NCBI RefSeq assembly: GCF_000472545.1
Contig: NZ_KI421432.1
Coordinates: 480,577-544,576 of the forward strand
Length of the DNA: 64,000 nt
From: Burkholderia sp. WSM2232
Lineage (GTDB): Bacteria; Pseudomonadota; Gammaproteobacteria; Burkholderiales; Burkholderiaceae
Reading direction: 5' to 3'
Shown: positions 12,403-19,858 of the stretch, in pieces
How positions within the stretch are numbered: position 1 is the stretch's first letter
Layout of the letters: each line of letters begins with the position of its first letter
Made by a program: the position numbers and the translations under genes
The notes under the pieces: model-generated
The model's database searches: none
What the model was told of the DNA's origin: nothing
Seen by the model: the letters and a program-made list of their open reading frames with translations, nothing else

Positions 12403-13629
12403 ATGAAGACCGACCCGCTCATTCAGGCTGCGGCGCAGGCGCTCGCGGCCGGTGATCCGCTTAACGCATTGAAGCGCGTCGCGTTGCGCGACGACGCGCC
12501 GGCGCTGGCGCTGCGCGGCATCGCGATGGCACAACTCGGCGATCTGGTGCGGGCGAAGGCGCTCGTGCGAAGCGCGGCCCGCGCGTTTGGCGCGAAGCAG
12601 GCGGTGGCCCGCGCGCGCTGCGTGATTGCCGAAGCGGAGATAGCGCTGGCATCGCGCGATCTTGCGTGGCGCGCCAAGGCGCTCGCCGACGCGCGCGCGA
12701 CCTTGGCAGCCCACGGCGACCGCATCAACGCGGCGCACGCCAGTTATCTGGAAGTGCGGCGGCTCGTGCTGATCGGCCAGATCGACGAAGCGGAGCGCAT
12801 GCTCGACACACTCGATCCCGCGCCGTTGCCGCCCGCGTTAAGAGCCGCGCATGAGCTTGTCGTGGCGAGCGTCGCGCTGCGGCGTTTGCAAACCGCCGCG
12901 GCCCGTGTTGCATTTGCCCGGGCGCGGCATGCCGCGCATGAAGCGCGCATTCCCGCGCTGATTGCCGAAGTGGAAAACGCGTCACATGTGTTGCAACTGC
13001 CGGCCGCGCGCCTGATAGCAGGTGCAGACAAGCGCCTCTTGCTGCTTGACGAAGTCGAAGGTGTGCTCGCGTCGGACGCGCTCGTGGTCGACGCATGCCG
13101 CCACGTCGTGCAGAATGCCGCGACGGCAGTCTCGCTGACGCGGCGTCCAATATTGTTCAACCTCGCGTACCATCTTGCCGAAGCGTGGCCTGCCGACGTG
13201 CCGCGCGACGCGCTAATCGCGCGTGCCTTTAAAACACGCCACGCCGACGACTCGCATCGCGCCCGCCTGCGCGTCGAAATGGGCCGGCTGCGCACGGTGC
13301 TTGCCGGGTTAGCCGATATCAACGCAACGCGCCACGGCTTTGCGTTGGCGCCCCGTCGCGGGCATGCGGTGGTGCTGCTCGCGCGACCCGTCGACGAAGC
13401 TTATGCAGCCATGCTCGCGCTGCTTGCCGATGGAGAGTCGTGGTCGAGCTCGGCACTCGCGCTTGCACTCGGCGCCAGCCAGCGCACCGTGCAGCGCACG
13501 CTCGATTCGCTCGCGGCCGCGGGCAAGGCACAGTCTTTCGGTCAAGGACGCGCGCGCCGCTGGATGGCTCCGCCCGCCTCGGGATTCGCGACAACGTTGT
13601 TACTCCCCACGCCGGTCACGCTCAATTAG
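12403..13629 (+). CDS. Winged-helix DNA-binding protein with helical repeat N-terminus
   Basis: A 408-residue protein. The first roughly 230 residues are Ala-rich helices resembling TPR-like repeats. The C-terminal part, about 345-395, looks like a winged helix-turn-helix (LGASQRTVQRTLDSLAAAG). It could be a transcription regulator acting on the divergent DUF899/DUF2182 pair or on the downstream beta-propeller gene 9 nt away; both are inference from position. No sensor domain is recognised. Confidence 0.7.
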   Translation: MKTDPLIQAAAQALAAGDPLNALKRVALRDDAPALALRGIAMAQLGDLVRAKALVRSAARAFGAKQAVARARCVIAEAEIALASRDLAWRAKALADARATLAAHGDRINAAHASYLEVRRLVLIGQIDEAERMLDTLDPAPLPPALRAAHELVVASVALRRLQTAAARVAFARARHAAHEARIPALIAEVENASHVLQLPAARLIAGADKRLLLLDEVEGVLASDALVVDACRHVVQNAATAVSLTRRPILFNLAYHLAEAWPADVPRDALIARAFKTRHADDSHRARLRVEMGRLRTVLAGLADINATRHGFALAPRRGHAVVLLARPVDEAYAAMLALLADGESWSSSALALALGASQRTVQRTLDSLAAAGKAQSFGQGRARRWMAPPASGFATTLLLPTPVTLN

Positions 13630-13638
13630 GATGACCAC

Positions 13639-14289
13639 ATGAACCGATCGAACGCCACCATCATCCGTGAATACGGTCCCTTTCCGGACGTCCAGCAAGT
13701 GGGCGGGGTCACGTATGACGGCCAGCACGTCTGGATTGCGGCCGGCAAGACACTCAACGCAATCGATCCCGCCAGCGGTCAAACGCTGCGCAGCATCGAG
13801 GTGGCCGCCGACGCGGGCACGGCCTTCGACGGCCGGCATCTCTACCAGATCGCCGAGGGCCGCATCCACAAGATCGACCCCGCCAGCGGCCGCGTGCTGT
13901 CGACCATCCCCGCGCCCGGCGGCACTGGCGCTTCAGGACTTGCGTGGGCCGAGGGTTCGCTGTGGGTCGGCGAGTATCGCGAGCGCAAGATCCACCAGGT
14001 CGATCCCGAGACCGGCGCAGTGCTCTCCACCATCCAGTCCAATCGCTTCGTGACGGGCGTGACGTGGGTCGACGGAGAACTCTGGCACGGTACCTGGGAA
14101 GACGACGCGAGCGAGCTGCGGCACGTCGATCCGCGCACTGGCGAAGTGCTGGAAAGCCTTGAGATGCCGGCCGGCGTGGGCGTGTCCGGCCTCGAATCGG
14201 ACGGCGCCGAGCAGTTCTTTTGCGGCGGCGGCAATAGCGCCAAGGTGCGCGCCGTGCGTCGTCCGCAACGCGCTACCGGCGAAGTCTGA
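13639..14289 (+). CDS. Beta-propeller (PQQ/YncE-like repeat) protein
   Basis: A 216-residue protein without signal peptide, built of repeats of about 40 residues with the pattern DPASGxxL (residues about 43, 84, 124 and 166), typical of YncE, glutaminyl-cyclotransferase-like or Vgb-like propellers. AGGATGA precedes the ATG. It probably shares a transcript with the winged-helix gene. The short length suggests an incomplete propeller or a dimer. Ligand and function are unknown. Confidence 0.72.
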   Translation: MNRSNATIIREYGPFPDVQQVGGVTYDGQHVWIAAGKTLNAIDPASGQTLRSIEVAADAGTAFDGRHLYQIAEGRIHKIDPASGRVLSTIPAPGGTGASGLAWAEGSLWVGEYRERKIHQVDPETGAVLSTIQSNRFVTGVTWVDGELWHGTWEDDASELRHVDPRTGEVLESLEMPAGVGVSGLESDGAEQFFCGGGNSAKVRAVRRPQRATGEV

Positions 14290-14353
14290 TAAGCGTCACC
14301 CGGCTCACATCGCACCCCCCACATCGCACACCCGCCTGCCTCGCACAGTGTCC

Positions 14354-15301
14354 TCACCCAGGCTGGCGCGCCTCGCGACGCACTGCCTGCGGGGGGAGCC
14401 CGAACCCGCGTACAAACGCCTCACGTAGATGCCGCCGGTCGCGAAAGCCCGTTTCTTTCGCGATGACGTCGAGCGAATGCCGGCTCTGTTCGACCATCAG
14501 GCGCGCGGCTTCGAGGCGCAAACTCTCGACAGCACGCGCCGGCGATTGCCCTGTTTCCAGCGTGAAAACGCGGCTGAACTGACGCGGACTGAGATTCACC
14601 TTCTCCGCAAGTTCATCTACTGTAAGCGGGCGGCTCAGGTTCTCGCGTGCGTAGGTCAGCGCGCGCTGAATGCGGTCGGACTTCGGCGCGAGGTTGAGCA
14701 TTTCCGAATGCTGCGACTGTCCGCCCGAGCGCCGCTGGTGCATAACGAGCTTGTGCGCCACCGAGCGCGCCACCTCCGCGCCGTGATCTTTTTCGACCAT
14801 CGCGAGCGCCATGTCGAGCCCGGCGGTCATGCCGGCCGATGTCCACATGGGGCCGTCGACAATATAGATGCGGTCGTCTTCCACACGGACGTCCGCAAAG
14901 CGCTTTTGCATTTCGCGCGCATAGGCCCAATGCGTGGTGGCACGGCGCTGTGACAGCAAACCAGCCCCGGCAACCACGAAACCGCCCGTGCAGATGCCAC
15001 CGATACGCCGCGCACGCGGCCCCATTCTGCGCAGAAACGCAAGCACATCTTCAGGCGGCGGCGATGCCAACGGATCGTTGACGCCCGCCACAATCCACGT
15101 GTCGATCTGGCGGCGCGCGCTTACCGGCCGCGTGCTAATGCTCATGCCGAGCGACGAACGCACCTCGCCGCCCGACATCGAAAAATTTTCTACGTGGTAA
15201 AACGGCTCGCCCAGTACCAGGTTCGCATATTCGAAAACAGACTGGGTGGAAATGGCCATCACCTGAAAGCCGTCGCTCAGCAAATATCCAATGCGATGCA
15301 T
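14354..15301 (-). CDS. GlxA-family transcriptional regulator (DJ-1/PfpI domain plus AraC HTH)
   Basis: A 315-residue regulator. Residues about 5-170 form a DJ-1/PfpI glutamine-amidotransferase-like domain with the nucleophile-elbow cysteine kept (GGICTGG, C104). Residues about 215-310 form an AraC-type double helix-turn-helix (VNLSPRQFSRVF and IAKETGFRDRRHLREAF). AAGGA lies upstream of the ATG. It diverges from an SDR gene, with a strong inverted repeat between them that is a candidate binding site. Relatives respond to amines or amidated metabolites; the effector here is unknown. Confidence 0.9.
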   Translation of the reverse strand: MHRIGYLLSDGFQVMAISTQSVFEYANLVLGEPFYHVENFSMSGGEVRSSLGMSISTRPVSARRQIDTWIVAGVNDPLASPPPEDVLAFLRRMGPRARRIGGICTGGFVVAGAGLLSQRRATTHWAYAREMQKRFADVRVEDDRIYIVDGPMWTSAGMTAGLDMALAMVEKDHGAEVARSVAHKLVMHQRRSGGQSQHSEMLNLAPKSDRIQRALTYARENLSRPLTVDELAEKVNLSPRQFSRVFTLETGQSPARAVESLRLEAARLMVEQSRHSLDVIAKETGFRDRRHLREAFVRGFGLPPQAVRREARQPG

Positions 15302-15328
15302 GCCGTTTTTTCCTTATGTCTGAAAACA

Positions 15329-15358
15329 TGACGATATATGTCATTTGCGACATCGTCA
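15329..15358. promoter_or_regulatory. Candidate operator between GlxA-type regulator and SDR gene
   Basis: Outer arms TGACGAT (15329-15335) and ATCGTCA (15352-15358) are perfectly inverted, and inner arms ATGTC (15338-15342) and GACAT (15349-15353) are also perfectly inverted around a 6-nt centre. It sits 27 nt from the regulator start and 54 nt from the SDR start. Confidence 0.6.
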
Positions 15359-15412
15359 AAACCGAACAGAATGGTGTCACGCCATCACAACGTATTGCAA
15401 AGGAGCGACACC

Positions 15413-16210
15413 ATGACTGAAGCACACAAGGGCACCGCGCTGATCACGGGCGCGTCGTCCGGCATCGGCGCGATCTATGCGGACCGTCTCGCGAAGCAGG
15501 GCTACGACCTGATTCTGGTTGCCCGCAACCGCGAGCGCCTTGCGGCGCTGTCGAGCCGCATCACGAACGCAACGCGTCGCAGCGTCGAAATACTGGACGC
15601 CGATCTGAACGACAAAGCCGGACTTGCCGCCGTCGAAGCGAAGCTCAAGCAGGACGCGAGCATCACGCTGCTCGTCAACAACGCCGGCGTGGGCACGCAT
15701 ACGCCTCTTCTTGGCAGCGACGTCGACGCGATGCAGCGCATGATCGACCTCAACGTAAGCGCGTTGACGCGGCTCACTTATGCGGCGGTGCCGGGCTTTG
15801 TCGCGCGCGGCAAGGGAGCGTTGATCAACATTGCGTCCATTGTCGCGATTGCGCCGGAAATCCTGAACGGCGTGTATGGCGGCAGCAAGGCGTTCGTGCT
15901 GGCCTTCAGCCAGTCGCTGCATCATGAACTGGCCGATAAGGGCGTTCAGGTGCAGGCCGTTCTGCCGGGCGCGACCGCAACCGAGTTCTGGCAGACCGGC
16001 GGCCTGCCGCTGGAAAATCTCGACAAGTCGATCGTGATGTCCGCCGACGACATGGTGGACGCCGCGCTGGTGGGCTTCGAGCGGCGTGAGCTGGTCACGA
16101 TTCCGTCGCTGCATGCGCTCGAGAAGTGGGACGACTACGAGGCGGCGCGCCGCGCGATGTCAACGCTGCTGTCGACCAATACGCCGGCGCCGCGCTATCG
16201 GGCGGCTTGA
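15413..16210 (+). CDS. Short-chain dehydrogenase/reductase
   Basis: A 265-residue classical SDR. The ATG at 15413 has AGGAG 7 nt upstream. The nucleotide-binding motif GASSGIG (residues 14-20), the NNAG motif and the catalytic Ser with YGGSK are present. It reduces or oxidises a carbonyl or alcohol with NAD(P)H; the substrate is not predictable. It is the likely target of the divergent GlxA-type regulator and is followed by a hairpin terminator. Confidence 0.9.
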   Translation: MTEAHKGTALITGASSGIGAIYADRLAKQGYDLILVARNRERLAALSSRITNATRRSVEILDADLNDKAGLAAVEAKLKQDASITLLVNNAGVGTHTPLLGSDVDAMQRMIDLNVSALTRLTYAAVPGFVARGKGALINIASIVAIAPEILNGVYGGSKAFVLAFSQSLHHELADKGVQVQAVLPGATATEFWQTGGLPLENLDKSIVMSADDMVDAALVGFERRELVTIPSLHALEKWDDYEAARRAMSTLLSTNTPAPRYRAA

Positions 16211-16258
16211 TCTGATCTGACGCACAGAGCGTTGGAAAGGCTGCAAACCGCGGAAATT

Positions 16259-16300
16259 AGCCGGGCCGTGGCAACGCAAGTTGCCTACGGTCCGGCTTTC
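16259..16300 (+). terminator. Long hairpin after the SDR gene
   Basis: AGCCGG, CCGT and GCAAC pair with GTTGC, ACGG and CCGGCT around a GCAA loop with two small mismatches, followed by TTTC. It is placed 48 nt after the SDR stop and could also serve the convergent MFS gene. Confidence 0.7.
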
Positions 16301-16330
16301 GGCGGTTGGTGGCGGTCGGCAGCGGTTGCT

Positions 16331-16400
16331 TGCGCTTGCTCGTGCTTGCTCGTGCTTGTTAGTGCTTGTTAGTGCTTGTTAGTGCTTGTTAGTCCTTGCT
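16331..16400. repeat. Seven tandem copies of a 10-bp unit
   Basis: Consecutive 10-mers read TGCGCTTGCT, CGTGCTTGCT, CGTGCTTGTT, three identical AGTGCTTGTT and AGTCCTTGCT. It lies between convergent genes, just outside the MFS coding end, so a length-variable, non-coding repeat is the simplest reading. Confidence 0.9.
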
Positions 16401-16449
16401 TCGCGAATCTCCACACTCCATGCCGCAAAAGCGAAACCGCACTGCACGC

Positions 16450-17820
16450 TCAGGCATGCCGATGACCGTGCTCGCCGCCGCTCATCGACTGCGGCTCGTC
16501 ATATTCCTGAGAGATGTCCTTGTTCGTGTAGTCGCCCAGACGCGAAGCGGCAATCACGCTCAGCACGCCGCAAAGGAATACATAGAAGGCAATGGCGTAG
16601 CCCGTGTGATAGTAAGCAAACAGCGCCGTCGCGATCAGCGGCGCAGGGCCGCCCGCGATCACCGACGCAAGCTGATAGCCAAGCGATGCGCCGCTGTAGC
16701 GCAGCCGCCCCGTGAACGACTCGGCAATCAACGCGGCTTGCGGGCCGTACATCATCGAGTGCGGCACCAGCGAGAGCACGATGGCGACGAAAATCCACGT
16801 GGGATTGCGCGTGTCGACCATCGCAAAGTAGAGGAAGCCAAAGAGGCCCGCCGCCGCCGCGCCTATGATGTACATGCGGCGTCGCCCGATGAGATCGGAC
16901 ACATGGCCGAACAGCGGAATCGTGCCGAATTCCAGCACCGAGGCGGCCAGCACGGCCGTCAACAGCAGATCGCGGGAAACACCGAGCGTCGTCACGCCGT
17001 AAGTGAAAACAAACGCCGTGAAAATATAGAACGGCGCCTGTTCCGCCATGCGTGCGACGGCCGAAAGAAGAATGTCTTTCGGCTGACGGCGGATCACTTC
17101 CAGCATCGGCGTCTTTTCGATTTTGCGCTCCGCCAGAAGCTTCGCGAAAATAGGCGTCTCGAGAATGTTCAGTCGAATATAAAGGCCGATTCCGACCAGC
17201 ACGATGCTCAGGAAGAACGGCACGCGCCAGCCCCATGTGAGGAACGCGTCGCCGGAAATGGCGCTCATGGCCAGCACCGCGAGGTTGGCGAGGAACAGCC
17301 CGGCGGGCACACCGAACTGCGGCCACGACGCAACGAAGCCGCGGTGCGCGTTGGTGCGGGCCCATTCCATCGACATCAGCACCGAGCCACCCCACTCGCC
17401 TCCCACGCCAACGCCCTGAACGAAGCGCAATAACGTGAGTATCACCGCGCCCCAGATTCCAATGGACGCATAAGTCGGAATAAAAGCCACGGCGAACGTG
17501 GCGAACCCCATCAGCAGCAGCGTGACGATGAGCGTGGCTTTGCGACCGATACGGTCGCCGTAGTGCCCAAAAATAGCCGCGCCTACCGGCCTCGCGATGA
17601 AGCCGACCGCGTAGATCAGAAACGCCTGGAGTGTGCCGACGAGCGGATCGGACTGCGGAAAGTACAGCTTCGCAAAGACCAGACCCGTTACCGTGCTGTA
17701 GAGAAAGAAGTCATACCATTCGATCGTGGTGCCGATCGTGCTGGCGATAACGGCGCGGCGCAACTGGCGCCGCGCGTCCTCTTCGGAGAGGGGCAGCGCC
17801 CCTGGTTGCGTGGCAGTCAT
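16450..17820 (-). CDS. MFS transporter, metabolite:H+ symporter (MHS) family
   Basis: A 456-residue protein with twelve predicted helices. The ATG at 17820 is preferred over upstream ATGs because GGGGGA precedes it and the protein then begins in the usual MHS place (ASTIGTTIEWYDFFLY). The MHS signatures are present: GHYGDRIGRKATL in loop 2-3 and RFVQGVGVGGEWGG in helix 4. Family members import citrate, ketoglutarate, proline, shikimate or related organic acids with protons. The C-terminus is His-rich. The substrate is not determined by context. Confidence 0.88.
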   Translation of the reverse strand: MTATQPGALPLSEEDARRQLRRAVIASTIGTTIEWYDFFLYSTVTGLVFAKLYFPQSDPLVGTLQAFLIYAVGFIARPVGAAIFGHYGDRIGRKATLIVTLLLMGFATFAVAFIPTYASIGIWGAVILTLLRFVQGVGVGGEWGGSVLMSMEWARTNAHRGFVASWPQFGVPAGLFLANLAVLAMSAISGDAFLTWGWRVPFFLSIVLVGIGLYIRLNILETPIFAKLLAERKIEKTPMLEVIRRQPKDILLSAVARMAEQAPFYIFTAFVFTYGVTTLGVSRDLLLTAVLAASVLEFGTIPLFGHVSDLIGRRRMYIIGAAAAGLFGFLYFAMVDTRNPTWIFVAIVLSLVPHSMMYGPQAALIAESFTGRLRYSGASLGYQLASVIAGGPAPLIATALFAYYHTGYAIAFYVFLCGVLSVIAASRLGDYTNKDISQEYDEPQSMSGGEHGHRHA

Positions 17821-18253
17821 TTGGCATCCCCCGGGTGAATGCGCGACATCTTCTATTGACATGTTGCACCGGTCGAGGTTCCGGCGACACCACCTGAACG
17901 CGCATCGGGCAACGTGGAGCGAAGCCGCTCTGGCGCGCGAAAACGTCAGACGTATTGGGGCCCAAACCCAGAGCGCGGGCCCAAAGCTCGCGCTGAAAGC
18001 GCAGGCCCAGAGCGCGGCCCCGCCGTTGGCCGCAGCCGCCATCGGCGCATCCTACGCGCCACACTCGATCACCGCATCGCCCGTTGATCCATCTCAACTG
18101 CCAGTCAATCAAAGCGCCCAGTAGTTCTTCAGGACTATCGCCACGCGCAACGGCGTAGTTCCAATGCCGCGCGTGCCACCCCCACTCGGTGGATATTCAG
18201 CCGCAGCGCACATGCAGACAATGATGCTCAGTCATTCAAAGGGGCATCACGTC
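17821..18253. other. Intergenic region between MHS symporter and nitrate respiration locus
   Basis: These 433 bases divide the two divergent units and hold no convincing gene. A 12-bp direct repeat CCCAGAGCGCGG occurs at 17967-17978 and 18006-18017. An FNR-like box at 18084-18097 is annotated separately. The promoter of the nitrate locus is expected in the right half. Confidence 0.5.
18084..18097 (+). promoter_or_regulatory. FNR/ANR-type box upstream of the nar locus
   Basis: TTGATCCATCTCAA matches the consensus TTGAT-N4-ATCAA at nine of ten positions. It lies about 156 nt before the first coding start of the nar locus, as expected for oxygen-controlled nitrate respiration. Confidence 0.65.
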
Positions 18254-18436
18254 ATGAACGCTCTGCCAAACCCGATTTTCGACGCGTGGCCGCTGCAGGA
18301 CGCCGCGGTGCTGATGCTGTGCATTTCCGTGGCGGTGTGGATGGCCGGCCTCGCGATCGACCTGCGCCAGCGCAACGCACTGCTCCGATCCCGCAGGTCC
18401 GCGCGGATCGACCACCCAACTGGAGAATTGCAATGA
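18254..18436 (+). CDS. Small single-pass membrane protein coupled to narK
   Basis: A 60-residue frame with one hydrophobic helix (about 14-34, AAVLMLCISVAVWMAGLAI) followed by a strongly basic tail (LRQRNALLRSRRSAR). Its stop codon overlaps the narK ATG (ATGA), so translation is probably coupled. An AAAGGGG stretch precedes the start. I do not recognise a family. It may assist NarK or simply act as a leader for its translation. Confidence 0.6.
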   Translation: MNALPNPIFDAWPLQDAAVLMLCISVAVWMAGLAIDLRQRNALLRSRRSARIDHPTGELQ

Positions 18437-19842
18437 ACTCCCGGCCCATAACAGCGCGGCCTGGTCGCACACTCGCGATCTGGTCTCCCGAAGACAAGGC
18501 TTTCTGGGAACGCGAAGGCGAAGCGATTGCCAGGCTCAACCTGTGGATCTCGGTCCCGGCGTTGTTTCTCGCATTCGCAATCTGGCAGGTGTGGAGCGTC
18601 GTGGCGGTGAATCTGCCGACGCTCGGCTTCCGCTATTCGACGAACCAGTTGTTCTGGCTCGCGGCGGCGCCCGCGCTGAGCGGCGCGACCCTGCGCATCT
18701 TCTATTCGTTCATGGTGCCGCTTGTCGGCGGCCGCCGCTGGACAGCTATCTCGACTGCCTCGCTACTGATTCCCGCCATCGGCATCGGTTTCGCGGTGCA
18801 AGACAACACCACGACCTATCCGACGATGCTCGCGCTCGCGTTGCTGTGCGGCCTGGGCGGCGGCAACTTCAGTTCGAGCATGGCCAACATCAGCTTCTTC
18901 TTTCCGAAGGAGCGCAAGGGTTCCGCGCTCGGCGTGAATGCGGGACTCGGCAACCTCGGCGTTTCGGTCGTTCAGTTCCTGAGCCCGCTCGTCGTGACAG
19001 CAGGCATTTTCGGCATCTTTGCCGGCGAGCCTCAAAGCGTCGTCAAAGCCGGGCAGACCACGCTCGTGTGGACGCAGAATGCGGCCTTCATCTGGGTGCC
19101 GTGGATTGCGTTGGCGTCGCTCGCCGCATGGTTCGGCATGAACGATCTCGCGGAAGCCAAGGCATCGTTCGCCGAGCAGGCAGTGATCTTCCGGCGCAAG
19201 CACAACTGGCTGATGTGCGTGCTTTACCTCGGCACCTTCGGCTCGTTTATCGGCTATGCCGCGGGCTTCCCGCTGCTCATCAAGAGCCAGTTTCCCGCGG
19301 TCAATCCGCTCGCTTACGCCTGGCTGGGGCCGCTCGTCGGCGCCGCGGTGCGGCCGTTCGGCGGATGGCTCGCGGACAAGCTGGGCGGCGCGCGCGTCAC
19401 GCTCTGGAATTTCGTGGTCATGGCATGTGCCGTGGGCGGCGTGCTGACGTTCCTGCCCAACGGTTCTTCGGCGGGCAGCTTCGGCGGCTTCTTCGCGTGC
19501 TTTCTCGTGCTGTTCCTGACGACAGGCATCGGCAACGGCTCGACCTTCCGCATGATCCCGGTGATCTTTCTCAACTCGAAGCTGCGCGAAGTCAACCCGT
19601 CCGACCGCGAAGCCGTGCAGCGCGCAACCAGGGAAGGCAACACCGAAGCCGCGGCCACGCTGGGCTTTTCCGCGGCAATGGCGGCCTACGGCGGCTTCTT
19701 CATTCCCAAGAGCTACGGCAGCTCCATTGCCCTCACCGGCGGCCCGCAAGCCGCGCTGTACGTGTTCATTGCCTTCTATCTCGTGTGCATCGCCGTGACG
19801 TGGTGGCACTACGCCCGCCGCAACGCACCCATGCCCTGTTGA
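18433..19842 (+). CDS. narK: Nitrate/nitrite MFS transporter NarK
   Basis: A 469-residue MFS protein of the nitrate/nitrite porter family with about twelve helices. The two family signatures are visible: the glycine-rich motif GLGGGNFSSSMANISFFFP around residue 140-158 and the second one, FFACFLVLFLTTGIGNGS, around 352-369. The TM2 arginine expected to bind nitrate appears in SGATLRIFYSF. It brings in nitrate and/or exports nitrite across the inner membrane for NarGHI. The start overlaps the small upstream gene, and narG begins 16 nt after the stop. Confidence 0.95.
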   Translation: MNSRPITARPGRTLAIWSPEDKAFWEREGEAIARLNLWISVPALFLAFAIWQVWSVVAVNLPTLGFRYSTNQLFWLAAAPALSGATLRIFYSFMVPLVGGRRWTAISTASLLIPAIGIGFAVQDNTTTYPTMLALALLCGLGGGNFSSSMANISFFFPKERKGSALGVNAGLGNLGVSVVQFLSPLVVTAGIFGIFAGEPQSVVKAGQTTLVWTQNAAFIWVPWIALASLAAWFGMNDLAEAKASFAEQAVIFRRKHNWLMCVLYLGTFGSFIGYAAGFPLLIKSQFPAVNPLAYAWLGPLVGAAVRPFGGWLADKLGGARVTLWNFVVMACAVGGVLTFLPNGSSAGSFGGFFACFLVLFLTTGIGNGSTFRMIPVIFLNSKLREVNPSDREAVQRATREGNTEAAATLGFSAAMAAYGGFFIPKSYGSSIALTGGPQAALYVFIAFYLVCIAVTWWHYARRNAPMPC

Positions 19843-19858
19843 AACCGGAGCCCGTTCC

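Noticed and set aside
16331..16400. Possible CRISPR-like array.
   Set aside because: Units are only 10 bp with no spacers; it is a simple tandem repeat.
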